The notes beneath the pieces are model-generated. The model had not been told where the DNA came from. It saw nothing but the letters and a program-made list of their open reading frames with translations, and made no database searches. The position numbers and the translations under genes are program-made. This document shows positions 40,825 to 50,090 of a stretch of DNA of 64,000 bases, one piece after another. The stretch's first letter is position 1, and each line of letters opens with the position of its first letter. The stretch comes from Marinobacter sp. SS21 (GTDB taxonomy: Bacteria > Pseudomonadota > Gammaproteobacteria > Pseudomonadales > Oleiphilaceae), in assembly GCF_028369065.1 (NCBI RefSeq), contig NZ_JAQNDA010000006.1, forward strand, positions 218,031 to 282,030, read 5' to 3'.

Positions 40825-42039
40825 ATGCTTGATGGCACCGAGTTTGATGTTGATGCCCGCTGGCAGGCGCTGGATCGATGGCTGGTGGCACTGCAGCCGT
40901 TGTGGCGACCGGTGCCATTCACCACGCCGACGCCGCCGTGGGCTGGCCAATGGCCGGAGTTCGAGCGCTGGCTGGATGCGCTCGACGACGGCGAAGTCGC
41001 GCATTACGAGCACGACCCCGATCGATTTGCCCAGCAGGCGGCGGCTTGGTTGCCGCAGCTGGGGCGGCGACGGGGGCTGATCGCAGTGCCGGCGCTGTCT
41101 GGGCCCGACAGCACGCTTGCCGAGGCTCTGGCCCGCGACATGCCTGGCCGCAAACGGCTTCAGGCCGGCGCCATGGCGGCGGCGTTGCGGCCATTCAGCC
41201 CAGCGGTGGTGGACTGGTGTTGCGGCAAGGGCCATCTGGCGCGGACCCTGGCCGCCGCAGGCGCCGGTTCGGTGTACGGCCTGGAGTGGGACGCAGCCCT
41301 GGTGAACGAAGGCAACCGGCTGGCCCGTGACAGCGGCGCGGCGGTGACCTTGCGCCGGCAGGACGTGCTCGCCCCGGCGTTGGTCTGGCCGGGGGCGGAT
41401 CAAGGTGTGGCGTTGCATGCCTGTGGCGACCTGCATCGACAACTGCTGACCACCGGTGTGGGTTGCGGGGTGAGCCGGCTCAGTGTCGTCCCCTGTTGCT
41501 ATCACCGCACCGCGGCGGCTGAGCACATGCCGATGTCACGGCGGGTGAACGCTGCACACGGCCGATGCCGGCTGAGTCGCGATGACCTGCGGCTGGTGGT
41601 GCAGGAAACGGTCACCGCGCCGGGGCGGGAGCGCCGTCAGCGTCACCGGCTGAGCGCCTGGCGCCTGGGGTTCGATGGTTTGCAGCGAACGCTTCGCGGG
41701 CGCGATGAGTACCTGCCGATACCGTCTCATCCAACCCGGCTCAACCAGGGCGATTTTGCCGGGTTCTGCCGCTGGGCGGCGCAGTGCAAGGGCCTCGAAT
41801 TACCGCCGCAGCCGGACTTTGCGTACTGGGAACAACACGGCCGCAGCCGCCACGCCCGGGTGCGCCGGCTGGAGTTGGTCCGTCACCTGTTTCGTCGGCC
41901 GCTGGAGCTCTGGTTGGTGCTGGACTACGCCCTGTACCTGCAGGAGCAGGGTTTTGCGGTGCGATTGGGTACCTTCTGTGAGCGCGCCCTGACCCCTCGC
42001 AACCTGCTGCTGGACGCCCATCGTCAGGGCTTGCGGTAG
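40825..42039 (+). CDS. class I SAM-dependent methyltransferase-like protein
   Basis: 404 residues. The central Rossmann motif VVDWCCGKGHLARTLAAAG with the acidic GLEWD at the end of strand 2, then HACGDLHRQLL and SVVPCCYH, matches a family annotated as methyltransferases and related to GSTCD-like proteins. The N-terminal ~120 residues and the C-terminal ~150 (FRRPLELWLVLDYALYLQE) form extra domains. The substrate is unknown. The ATG directly follows the TAG of the dehydrogenase (0-nt gap), so translation is coupled. Confidence 0.72.
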   Translation: MLDGTEFDVDARWQALDRWLVALQPLWRPVPFTTPTPPWAGQWPEFERWLDALDDGEVAHYEHDPDRFAQQAAAWLPQLGRRRGLIAVPALSGPDSTLAEALARDMPGRKRLQAGAMAAALRPFSPAVVDWCCGKGHLARTLAAAGAGSVYGLEWDAALVNEGNRLARDSGAAVTLRRQDVLAPALVWPGADQGVALHACGDLHRQLLTTGVGCGVSRLSVVPCCYHRTAAAEHMPMSRRVNAAHGRCRLSRDDLRLVVQETVTAPGRERRQRHRLSAWRLGFDGLQRTLRGRDEYLPIPSHPTRLNQGDFAGFCRWAAQCKGLELPPQPDFAYWEQHGRSRHARVRRLELVRHLFRRPLELWLVLDYALYLQEQGFAVRLGTFCERALTPRNLLLDAHRQGLR

Positions 42040-42052
42040 TGCCCCCGATCGG

Positions 42053-43279
42053 CTACGCGAACATCACCAGCAGCTGGAACACCCCGACCGCCAGCCCGAG
42101 AGCGGCTCCCACCGTGATCAGAATCCACTCATCCTGCTCGAAGGCGGGGCGCAGCATGGCTTCAAATTCGTCCGGCTTGAGTGACTGCAAGCGGGTGGAA
42201 AGGGTGTTCTCCAAGTCCAGGGCTTCGTCGGCGTAGGCCTCAATATGTTTCAGTGTCGTCGGTAACTTGGCGATCACCCGTTGCACCGCACTGGCCTTCA
42301 TGTCGCGGTAGGTCTGGGTGCCCACGGCAAAGGTGACCAGTGGCTTGGCGATGGTGGTCTGCTCGTCCACCGCCCGTTGTACGTGGCGACCAATCATGTC
42401 GAAGACTTTGTCCGAGTAGGGGCCCTTGAGAATGCCTTCGACGATGTTGGCCGGGGTCAGCACGTAGGACGACACCAGGCGGCCATAATCCCGGGCGACT
42501 TCCTGCTGGCGCTTCATAAACAGGCCCTGGAAGGCAATGGGGCCAATCCGCACCGGCTCCTTGGGGCTGAAGATCATCTTCAGGGCGATGGCGTTGGTGG
42601 CATAACCCACCAGCAGCCCGAACGCCGGTAGCAACCAGCCCTGCTGGAAGCAGAGCCAGACCAGCATTTGTACCAGCCCGAACATCAGCCCGAAGTAAAA
42701 CCCGGAACGGCCGATGAAGCGGAACTCCGCCGCGCCGACTTCCAGAAAGATCTTGTTGAGCAGGCCCTTGTCCTGGCAGAGCTTGGTGACCACCATGTCT
42801 TCCAGATCGTACATCTGGGAGATATTAAGCTTGAGCTGGCCCATGATGTCGTTGATCAGTCTGGGCGCATCCCGCTTCACCCGTTGGTAGATCTTGCGTT
42901 TCACCATCTGCGGCATGGCTTCCCAGAACCCTGGTTCATACTCCAGCATCACCTGGTCGACGATGTCGTCGACGATGTCGTTGAGCGCGGGTTCGAGCAC
43001 GTCGGCCACCTTGTCGGCGTCGAGGCGGGCGAAAATCTCCTCCTGGGTAATCAGGTGCGAGGTGATGGTCTCCACCGAAATCGCCGCCATCTTCGCCGCC
43101 CGGCGCGGGATGATGCCCTGCCAGCCCAGCAGTGGGGGCTTACCGACGAACTCCAGCGGCTGGAACATCATCTTGATGGCAATCACGTTGGTCACGTAGC
43201 CCACCATGCCACTGATCATCGGCATCGACAGGTACAGCCAGAGATTATCCAGAAACTCCTTGAGAACAGCTTCCATCAT
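42053..43279 (-). CDS. DUF445 membrane protein
   Basis: About 408 residues. Two copies of the DUF445 motif are present: GYVTNVIAIKMMFQPLEF near the N-terminus and VGYATNAIALKMIFSPKE in the middle, each next to hydrophobic helices; a last helix ends the protein (ITVGAALGLAVGVFQLLVM). The part between is amphipathic helical. The family has no established function. ATG 43279 (or 43276) is chosen; the frame continues to a TTG at 43294 without a ribosome site. Confidence 0.8.
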   Translation of the reverse strand: MMEAVLKEFLDNLWLYLSMPMISGMVGYVTNVIAIKMMFQPLEFVGKPPLLGWQGIIPRRAAKMAAISVETITSHLITQEEIFARLDADKVADVLEPALNDIVDDIVDQVMLEYEPGFWEAMPQMVKRKIYQRVKRDAPRLINDIMGQLKLNISQMYDLEDMVVTKLCQDKGLLNKIFLEVGAAEFRFIGRSGFYFGLMFGLVQMLVWLCFQQGWLLPAFGLLVGYATNAIALKMIFSPKEPVRIGPIAFQGLFMKRQQEVARDYGRLVSSYVLTPANIVEGILKGPYSDKVFDMIGRHVQRAVDEQTTIAKPLVTFAVGTQTYRDMKASAVQRVIAKLPTTLKHIEAYADEALDLENTLSTRLQSLKPDEFEAMLRPAFEQDEWILITVGAALGLAVGVFQLLVMFA

Positions 43280-43320
43280 TGCTTGGGGGTCCAACTACAC
43301 GGTTAAACGGGGGGGATGGG

Positions 43321-44064
43321 CTAGCGCGACTCCCTTGCCGCGAGTGACGTTTGCCAGAACCAATCGCCCAGATCGGACAAGCCCAGAGAGAATCGTTGGA
43401 AGCGGGGCTTCAGGCTGGCGGCCGCGTCCAGTTCCGCCACCACCGAACGCACTTCAAGGCCGTTCTCGATGGTTTCGTATCGGGTTTGTTCGCGCTTCAG
43501 TTCGGGGCCGGCCTTCAGCAGGCCCAGGGACAGTAAGTGCTGCAGGTAGGTTGGCGCCCATTGCGGCAGCATGAGCCCCGATTCCTGGGCTGTCCGGCTC
43601 AGGTAGCTACGGGCACGGTACACCGTTTTACCGAGCCGGCCAACCGCCTCCAGGTGGCAGGCCGGATGCGGTTCACCATCGGACATCAGCGCCAGCACCC
43701 GGAGTTCATCGGGGGTCAGTTGCAAGATCAGTACTCGCAACAAGTCATCTTGGGCCGAATTGCAGGTTTGGTGGATGGAGCGGTGGTGCAGATCGGCCAG
43801 TAGCTGAGTGACGTCGGGGCGCAGCACCTGCAAGGGAAACGGCCCTGAGCCGGTGACGGAGCCGCCGGACTGGGTGGGATGAGCCTCAACGCCTTCAAGC
43901 TTGTCCTTGATGACCTGGAGAACCCGGTTCTCGACATCGCTGTACAGCTGGGTGGCGGTTCGCAGGCCGGTACTGGCCAGACGTCCGACAATGGAGCGGT
44001 TCTGACCGTTGCGTGCGGTGTCTGCCACGGCGGGGTATTGCTCCCCGTTACGGTGGTTTGGCAT
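43321..44064 (-). CDS. DUF4393 (Abi-alpha)-like protein
   Basis: About 247 residues, no membrane helices. The central and C-terminal pattern LRVLILQLTPDELRVLALMS ... MLPQWAPTYLQHLLSLGLLK ... FSLGLSDLGDWFWQTSL resembles DUF4393, a family named Abi-alpha because a member was linked to abortive infection. I recognise the pattern rather than a catalytic motif. ATG 44064 is the first ATG; a TTG at 44115 would add 17 residues. It is divergent, across 114 nt, from the small protein and helical-repeat pair. Confidence 0.5.
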   Translation of the reverse strand: MPNHRNGEQYPAVADTARNGQNRSIVGRLASTGLRTATQLYSDVENRVLQVIKDKLEGVEAHPTQSGGSVTGSGPFPLQVLRPDVTQLLADLHHRSIHQTCNSAQDDLLRVLILQLTPDELRVLALMSDGEPHPACHLEAVGRLGKTVYRARSYLSRTAQESGLMLPQWAPTYLQHLLSLGLLKAGPELKREQTRYETIENGLEVRSVVAELDAAASLKPRFQRFSLGLSDLGDWFWQTSLAARESR

Positions 44065-44178
44065 AGCGAGCTCGTGAGAATTTTGTTGTTCTTGCCTGGG
44101 TCCATGTGACTTCAATCACGAAACTAAAATAAACTATGGGCAGCACACAGACAACACACCAAACAAAAAAGGTGGGCC

Positions 44179-44403
44179 ATGACCTTCAGACACGGTGACC
44201 GGGGCGTCGCGACGTCGCCCGATGTTGATTTTGCCGAGGTGGTTCGCACCCAGGCGCAGGCGCGACGGGATCAGCAGGCGGGGGAGATCGAGGCGGAACT
44301 GGATCGGGCCCGACAGCGTATGTCGTTGCTGGGACGGTTGGCGTTGGGGCTGGGTGCCCGCAAGGCTGTCAGTGCCACGGAAGGGGCCTCGGATGATCGC
44401 TAA
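44179..44403 (+). CDS. small charged helical protein, unrecognised
   Basis: 74 residues, largely helical and highly charged (VVRTQAQARRDQQAGEIEAE, then LDRARQRMSLLGRLALGLG). AGGTGGG lies 5-6 nt before the ATG, a good ribosome site. Its stop overlaps the start of the downstream gene by 11 nt, so the two are translationally coupled. No family is recognised; it may be a partner of the downstream protein. Confidence 0.6.
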   Translation: MTFRHGDRGVATSPDVDFAEVVRTQAQARRDQQAGEIEAELDRARQRMSLLGRLALGLGARKAVSATEGASDDR

Positions 44404-45829
44404 ACTGCAATGTCAGGCCGAGCTGGACAAGCTGGCGGCGGTGATCGGCCCGCTGGACCCGCACTGGTGCCGTGCTGGCGAGGTCAGTGCCGACGACATC
44501 CGGGCGCTGCGCTACGAAGCGCTGGATGAACTGGCTCAGGTGCAGGGGCCGATGTTCCGTCGACTCGCCAAGGCCGCCCGTTTCCTGCCCCGGGGCAAGG
44601 CATCCCGCTTGGCGCTCGATCTGGGGCCACTATTGACCGCGCGCCTGTTGCCGCACCTGAATCCTCTCCTGGTGGGCCGCCTGGCCCGCCCCCTGCCTGT
44701 CGAGTTCCTCGCGGACACCACGCTGCAGGCCGACCCAAGAGTGTTGCGTACACTGGTGGCCCACATAGCGCCAGACCAGCTGGCGGCGTCGGCGGCCCAT
44801 CTGGTTCAGCGCCAATGCTACGTTCAGGCGGGCCAGCTGGCCGATGTGCTGACGCCGCCGGCGATCCGGGAGAGCCTGACGCTGATTCAGGACGATGTGG
44901 CGCTGTTGCGGCTGGCGTTCTACATGGAGCAGCCGGAAAAGCTCGGTGACATCATCCGGCTGATCGATAATGACCGGTTAAACCGGATCATCCTCGCCGG
45001 AGCGACAGACAGGAGCGCCTGGCCGTTGCTGCTCTGGGTGATGGATCAGGTCGGCCAGGATCTGAAATCGCGCATTGCCAACCAGGTGTTGTCGCGGGAT
45101 CCGGCGGTGCTCAATGAACTGATCGAATTCGCCGACCAGAATGGCTTGTGGGGGCCGGTTCTGCGAGCCCTGGGGACGCTGAAAGCCAGTCATCGCCGTA
45201 TCGTTGTCCACCTGGCGGCCTTGCGCAACCGGTCGACACTGGAACACCTGATACGGGCTGCCTACGACGAGGAACTGATGGCGCACACCCTGCCGTTGGT
45301 TGAGGCGATGAATGCGGACTTCCAGGCCATTGTTGCCAATACCGGCCTGAAAATGGGAGGCAGCATCCTGGAGGCCTTCGTTCGTACCGCCATTCAGGAA
45401 AACCGGGCCGATCTGGTGCTGACCCTGGCGAGCCGGTTGCAGGATTCGGAGCTGGAGGAACTCGCCACCCTGGGGTTGTTCACCGAAGGCTTTGTGTTGC
45501 GGCCGTTGATCATGGCGGCCATCGTCAGTGGCCAGGTGGCGACCCTGGTGCGGTTCGCCAAGGCCCTGTCCCGTCGCGGCCAGGCGTTGTTTGCCGGCTT
45601 GCTGGCGGGGGATCATGGCGCCCTGCTGGAACGCATGCTGAACCGGACCGACGCCCTTGCCGGGCGCGACTGGCGCAATCTGGTGTCGGTGCTGGGGCGG
45701 CTGGAGGCTCCGGAGCAGTTGGCGAGCATCGCCGAGGTGGTGCAGTGGCAGTCGGCCCGCACTTACGACACCCTGCGCAACTACGCCGAGAACGCCGGTC
45801 TCGCGCTGTTCCGCTCCCGGCGTTCCTGA
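44393..45829 (+). CDS. all-helical repeat protein, function unknown
   Basis: About 478 residues, predicted almost wholly helical, with no signal peptide or membrane segment. Repeated short hydrophobic helices (LAHLVQRQCYVQAGQLADVL, then PLLLWVMDQVGQDLKSR and HRRIVVHLAALRNRSTLEHL) suggest a superhelical scaffold of HEAT/TPR type, though no repeat consensus is evident. The start at ATG 44393 lies inside the end of the preceding small gene with AAGGGGC 7-12 nt upstream. No enzyme motif was found. Confidence 0.7.
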   Translation: MIAKLQCQAELDKLAAVIGPLDPHWCRAGEVSADDIRALRYEALDELAQVQGPMFRRLAKAARFLPRGKASRLALDLGPLLTARLLPHLNPLLVGRLARPLPVEFLADTTLQADPRVLRTLVAHIAPDQLAASAAHLVQRQCYVQAGQLADVLTPPAIRESLTLIQDDVALLRLAFYMEQPEKLGDIIRLIDNDRLNRIILAGATDRSAWPLLLWVMDQVGQDLKSRIANQVLSRDPAVLNELIEFADQNGLWGPVLRALGTLKASHRRIVVHLAALRNRSTLEHLIRAAYDEELMAHTLPLVEAMNADFQAIVANTGLKMGGSILEAFVRTAIQENRADLVLTLASRLQDSELEELATLGLFTEGFVLRPLIMAAIVSGQVATLVRFAKALSRRGQALFAGLLAGDHGALLERMLNRTDALAGRDWRNLVSVLGRLEAPEQLASIAEVVQWQSARTYDTLRNYAENAGLALFRSRRS

Positions 45830-45850
45830 CGGCGGCCTGATTGGGGGCAC

Positions 45851-45883
45851 AAAAAAAACCGCGGCCAGGGCCGCGGTTTTTTT
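45851..45883. terminator. bidirectional intrinsic terminator
   Basis: A-run, CCGCGGC, a 4-nt loop, GCCGCGG, T-run: the stem is flanked by A and T tracts so that it works on both strands. It lies between the helical-repeat gene (plus) and ompA (minus). Confidence 0.85.
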
Positions 45884-45900
45884 AACTCAGGACCGAGGGC

Positions 45901-47094
45901 TTAGCGGCGCACCTGGATGCGTGCTTCCACCCGACGGTTCTGGGCGCGACCGCCGGCGGTGTCGTTGTCCGCCACCGGCTCAGCCTCGCCGTAGCCCACG
46001 GCGGAGACACGGTCGGCAGCTACCCCCAGGCTTGCGGTCAGGCGACCAGCCACCGCTTCGGCACGCTGCTGGGACAGCGACTGGTTGTAGTCGGCGTTAC
46101 CGGCGCTGTCGGTGTGACCGGCAATCTCTACGCTGGTCTCTGGATGCTCAGCCATGAAATCCGCCACTTGCTGGATTTCCCGGTCGTAGGTGCCGTCGAT
46201 CTGGGCGCTGTTGCTGGGGAACTGCACCCGCAGCTCGATGGTCTCGACGGTTTCGGCGACGCCTTCACAGCCACTGGCATCCACGTCGGCGCCGGCGCTG
46301 GTGTTTGGACACTCGTCCTTGCTGTCGACCACGCCGTCGGTGTCGGAATCGGTCTCGCAGCCGCGGCCGTCGACGCTGGCACCCGCCGGGGTGCTGGGGC
46401 ACTCGTCGCGGCTGTTGGCCACGCCGTCGTTGTCGTTGTCCAGTTCACAACCGAGGCTGTCGACCTGGGCGCCGGCCGGCGTGCCCGGACACTGGTCGTT
46501 GCCATCGGCGATGCCGTCGTTGTCGGAATCCATCACCACCTGTTCATTGCCGCCGCCCCCCCGGCTGAAGGCCATGCTCAGGCCCAGCGACACCTGGGTG
46601 TCGAAGGTGGATTCATCAATGCCGTGAAATTCCCGCAGGTCGCCGCGCAGGGAGACGGACTCGGTGATGTTGTAGCGGATACCGCCACCGATGTTGACCC
46701 GGGTCTCGTCGTGGTTGGTGCCGGCGGTGAAGACCGGGCCAGAGCCGAAGTCGGCATCGCCAGCGCCCAGGGCCAGGTACGGATTCCAGGCCTGGTCAGC
46801 GTCGGCCAGGTAGTAGAGGCCGTCCAGACGCAGTTCTTCGAAATCGCTGCTGCCGGACACATGCTTGCGGTCGGCGTCGGCACGGGAGTAGACCGCCTCG
46901 ACGGCCCAGCGCGGGGTAAAGCGGTATTCCAGACCCACGCCAAAGGTGCCGGTTTCGCTCAGGTCGCGCTTGGAGTCGAACAGCTGGTAGCCCGCGAAGG
47001 GGCTGATGTAGATGTAATCTTTTTGCTCTGCCGCCACTGGGGTGGCGACGGCGGCCGCCAGGGCCGTTACTACTAGTGGACGCATGATCGACAT
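45901..47094 (-). CDS. OmpA-family outer-membrane protein with calcium-binding TSP3 repeats
   Basis: About 397 residues. A signal peptide (MSIMRPLVVTALAAAVATPVAA) precedes a beta-barrel of ~180 residues (YIYISPFAGYQLFDSK onward). Three thrombospondin-3-type repeats (NDGIADGNDQCPGTP, NDGVANSRDECPSTP, TDGVVDSKDECPNTS) follow. A C-terminal OmpA peptidoglycan-binding domain carries IAGHTDSAGNADYNQSLSQQ and QNRRVEARIQ. It anchors the outer membrane to the cell wall. AGGAGG is 6 nt before ATG 47094; a longer upstream frame is not conserved. Confidence 0.9.
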   Translation of the reverse strand: MSIMRPLVVTALAAAVATPVAAEQKDYIYISPFAGYQLFDSKRDLSETGTFGVGLEYRFTPRWAVEAVYSRADADRKHVSGSSDFEELRLDGLYYLADADQAWNPYLALGAGDADFGSGPVFTAGTNHDETRVNIGGGIRYNITESVSLRGDLREFHGIDESTFDTQVSLGLSMAFSRGGGGNEQVVMDSDNDGIADGNDQCPGTPAGAQVDSLGCELDNDNDGVANSRDECPSTPAGASVDGRGCETDSDTDGVVDSKDECPNTSAGADVDASGCEGVAETVETIELRVQFPSNSAQIDGTYDREIQQVADFMAEHPETSVEIAGHTDSAGNADYNQSLSQQRAEAVAGRLTASLGVAADRVSAVGYGEAEPVADNDTAGGRAQNRRVEARIQVRR

Positions 47095-47308
47095 GCCGAA
47101 CCTCCTGTTCAATGGTTTCATTCGTAAGGGGGGCGCTTGGCCTGGCTGGCGTACGCACTTTTTATGTTCCGGTGATGACCCGTGAGCAGGGCCTCTCTCC
47201 TGGAACCGCAACTTACGTCATTGCTGACCAAAAGCCCAGTTCATAACAGGACGAATTAATATTCGCCTGGGTTCCAACGGGTTTCGGGCATTTGGGGCCG
47301 AAGCCGGG

Positions 47309-49561
47309 TCAGGAGGTGACAGAAAAATAGAGGTGGGCGCTCTTCTTGCTGAAATTGAGCTGTTCGCCGGAGTCGAAACGAACCTCGAAGGCGCTGCCGT
47401 CCTCGGTCATTACCGTACCGGCGCCAAAAATGACATGGTGGAGCCGGGGGTGGCCCCACAGCGGGCCGTCGTCAATCCTGCCGCTGGAGGGCTGGTCGGA
47501 CGCCAGCTCGACTCCGGTGCTGGCGGCATAGCGCAGGCTGACCGGGGTCAGAGGGTGAGTCACGGTAAGGCCGGCGGTGGCGTCGCTGGGAGGCTGATCC
47601 AGCCACTGGCCAAACTGGTCGCATAAGCCAAAGCACAGTTCGCCGACAAAACGGCTCGGGCCCTGGTCGCCATCCAGGTGCGCGGCCTGGCCGGCGGCGC
47701 GGGTGATCAGGTGCAGGGCCTGACGGGCCCGGGTCATGGCCACGTACAGCAGGCGGCGTTCGCTTTCGAGGTGGGCCTTGAGATCGTCGCCCTGGCGGGG
47801 GCTGTAGGGCAGGTACTTCTCTTGCAGTCCGGGAATGATCACCTGGGTCCATTCCAGGCCCTTGGTGCGGTGGATGGTGGACATCAGCACCCCGCTGCGC
47901 TGAGGTTGAGCGGCTTGGGTTTTCAGTGCCTTGAGGTGGTTGAGGGCCTCGAGGGCGCCGATGTCCAGGCCGGCCAGGTAGCGCTGGAAACCGTGAATGG
48001 TTTCAATCCGTTCGTCGGCGGCTTCGTGGGTCAGCGCCAGGCCGCGGATGCCCTCGAGCAAGTCGGTGTGCTGGGCGTAACGGTGGATCAGCGTGGCCAC
48101 CGGTCCCTGGAAACCCGCCAGCTTGACCAGCGCCTCCCCCAGCGCCCGCAACTTGCGGCCCACCAGCGGCGACCAGGCGGAAAACTCCAACGCCAGCAGG
48201 CGCTCGCCCCAGCCGTCCGGGATCCGGGCCAGCATCTGCGCCAGCTGGTCCAGTTCGCCTTCCTTGAGCCCAACGTGGGGGAAACGCAGCAACAGCCGGG
48301 CAATGTCGAGCCGGTCGGCGGCCGGCAGGGCGGTCAGCTGGCCCGCCACCAGTTGCAACAGGGCGGTGATGGCCTGCACCTCGCGGCTGAACAGGGCGCC
48401 CTTGCCGGCGTCGATGCGGTAGGGAATCTGGCGGGCCAGCAGCTGCAGCTCGATGGGCACGCTCTGGCTCCACACCCGAAACAGGATGGCGGTGTCGGCG
48501 AGGGCGTCAGCCTCGGTCCGTGCCAGCACGGCCAGCACCACCTCGGCGTCGTTATCCTGGCGGTGCAGCTCGATGGTGGTGGCGGGAGTGCTGGCGTGGG
48601 CGTGGCACAGCACCGCCTTGCGGCCGCTGTTGTGGTGGATCAGGTGGTTGGCCAGCAGCGCCACCCGGTGACCGTAGCGAAAGGTGTAGCTGAGGCTCAG
48701 CTCCAGCGGGCTGTCGAACTCCTCGCCGAAGCGATTGAGGATGAACTCCGGCCGGGCGCCGCGGAACTCGTAGATGGTCTGGTCCGGATCGCCCACCACC
48801 GTGACCCGGGCCCGGTCGCCGGCGACATAGCGCAGCAGCAGGTGCTGGATCTCATTGGTGTCCTGGTATTCGTCCACCAGAATCAGGTCCATCTTGTTGC
48901 TGACCAGTTTCTGCAACGTGGGACTCTGGTGGATTGCCAGCACCGGCTCATAGAGCATGTCGGCGTAGCTGATTCGGCTCTGGCCCTTGCGCCAGGCCTC
49001 GAAACCGTGAAACAGGTCGATCAGGTAACGGTGCTTGTCAGCGTAGCCCAATTCCTCGAACACCACCGCCACCGGCGACAGCGTGGTCTTGACCAGGTCG
49101 ATGAAGTTGACCGCGGTTTCAACATAGTCCTTCTTGTTACGGCGAATCTCGTCCGCCAGTTCCGCCGGCGCCAGTTCCCGGGTCAGCCGCCAGGCCTGGA
49201 AGTTGATTTCCTGCTCGCTGAGGATGGCGTCGCTGAACGCTGGCAGCTGGCCATCCTGGACAAAGCGCCGGTACAGCCGCAGGCCCATGGCGTGGTAGGT
49301 GCGGATCTCCGGCAGCGCCAGGCCGCTGTCGCGGGTGACGTCTTGCAGCTTGCGTTCGAAATCCCGGCGGGCACTGCGGTTGAACATCAGCACCAGCAGT
49401 CGTGCCGGGTCATGGCCCTGTTCCAACAGGTAGCGGATGCGCCAGGCCAGGGTGAAGGTCTTGCCGCTGCCAGCCACGGCGGTCACCACCGCGTGCTCGT
49501 AAGGCGCGGTGATGATGTCGCGTTGTTCGTCGGTGAGGTAGTCGGGCAGCGGCTTATGCAT
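47309..49561 (-). CDS. UvrD/Rep-like superfamily 1 helicase
   Basis: About 750 residues. Motif I is TAVAGSGKTFTLAWR, motif II LILVDEYQDTNEIQ, motif III VTVVGDPDQTIYEFRGA, motif IV LSYTFRYGHRVALLA; late motifs STIHRTKGLEWTQVIIPGL and LYVAMTRARQALHLI are present. It is a 3'-5' DNA translocase or helicase distinct from the true UvrD encoded at 60675. The C-terminal 100 residues (HHVIFGAGTVMTEDGSAFEV) resemble the UvrD/PcrA tail that binds RNA polymerase. ATG 49561 is chosen; the open frame continues 120 nt upstream. Confidence 0.85.
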   Translation of the reverse strand: MHKPLPDYLTDEQRDIITAPYEHAVVTAVAGSGKTFTLAWRIRYLLEQGHDPARLLVLMFNRSARRDFERKLQDVTRDSGLALPEIRTYHAMGLRLYRRFVQDGQLPAFSDAILSEQEINFQAWRLTRELAPAELADEIRRNKKDYVETAVNFIDLVKTTLSPVAVVFEELGYADKHRYLIDLFHGFEAWRKGQSRISYADMLYEPVLAIHQSPTLQKLVSNKMDLILVDEYQDTNEIQHLLLRYVAGDRARVTVVGDPDQTIYEFRGARPEFILNRFGEEFDSPLELSLSYTFRYGHRVALLANHLIHHNSGRKAVLCHAHASTPATTIELHRQDNDAEVVLAVLARTEADALADTAILFRVWSQSVPIELQLLARQIPYRIDAGKGALFSREVQAITALLQLVAGQLTALPAADRLDIARLLLRFPHVGLKEGELDQLAQMLARIPDGWGERLLALEFSAWSPLVGRKLRALGEALVKLAGFQGPVATLIHRYAQHTDLLEGIRGLALTHEAADERIETIHGFQRYLAGLDIGALEALNHLKALKTQAAQPQRSGVLMSTIHRTKGLEWTQVIIPGLQEKYLPYSPRQGDDLKAHLESERRLLYVAMTRARQALHLITRAAGQAAHLDGDQGPSRFVGELCFGLCDQFGQWLDQPPSDATAGLTVTHPLTPVSLRYAASTGVELASDQPSSGRIDDGPLWGHPRLHHVIFGAGTVMTEDGSAFEVRFDSGEQLNFSKKSAHLYFSVTS

Positions 49562-49704
49562 GGCGCCATTGTAATCGGCAACTGGCACCGGGGTAAGCCG
49601 TCCACCATAATAGGGCCCTTGTTTTTCACCGGGATGCCCGGAATTCCTGAATTCCGGCATCCGTTGATTCCGGTCATCCAAAACTATTGTAAGGAGAAAT
49701 CACC

Positions 49705-50088
49705 ATGGCGGTTGAAATGTCAGATCCGGTCAACGTATTGGGCGAGATTCTTGAAAGCTGTGGCACCGATCCGAAGACCGGCTTCTACCGCGATGGCTGT
49801 TGCAACACCGGCCCCGACGATCTTGGCCAGCACACCGTCTGTACCGTGGTGACCGAGGACTTCCTGGCCTTTTCCAAGGCTCGCGGCAACGACCTCAGCA
49901 CCCCGATGCCGGCCTTCGGCTTTCCGGGCCTGCGCCCCGGCGACAGCTGGTGCCTGTGCGCGGCCCGCTGGCAGGAGGCGCTGGCCGCCGACTGTGCACC
50001 GCGGGTGAAGCTTAGGGCCACCCACCAGGCCACCCTGGAGCTCTGCGAGCTGGCCGATCTCAAGCGTCACGCCATCGATCTCAACTGA
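49705..50088 (+). CDS. DUF2237 protein
   Basis: 127 residues. The sequence NVLGEILESCGTDPKTGFYR, DGCCNTGPDDLGQHTVC and PAFGFPGLRPGDSWCLCAAR matches DUF2237, a Cys-rich family without assigned function. AAGGAGAAATCACC provides the ribosome site. The stop is 2 nt before the tmcA ATG, so the two form an operon. Confidence 0.85.
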   Translation: MAVEMSDPVNVLGEILESCGTDPKTGFYRDGCCNTGPDDLGQHTVCTVVTEDFLAFSKARGNDLSTPMPAFGFPGLRPGDSWCLCAARWQEALAADCAPRVKLRATHQATLELCELADLKRHAIDLN

Positions 50089-50090
50089 GC

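Noticed and set aside
43321..45829. Calling the DUF4393-like and helical-repeat genes a phage-defence system
   Set aside because: Family resemblance alone; no enzymatic motif, no neighbouring defence genes, and housekeeping genes on both sides.
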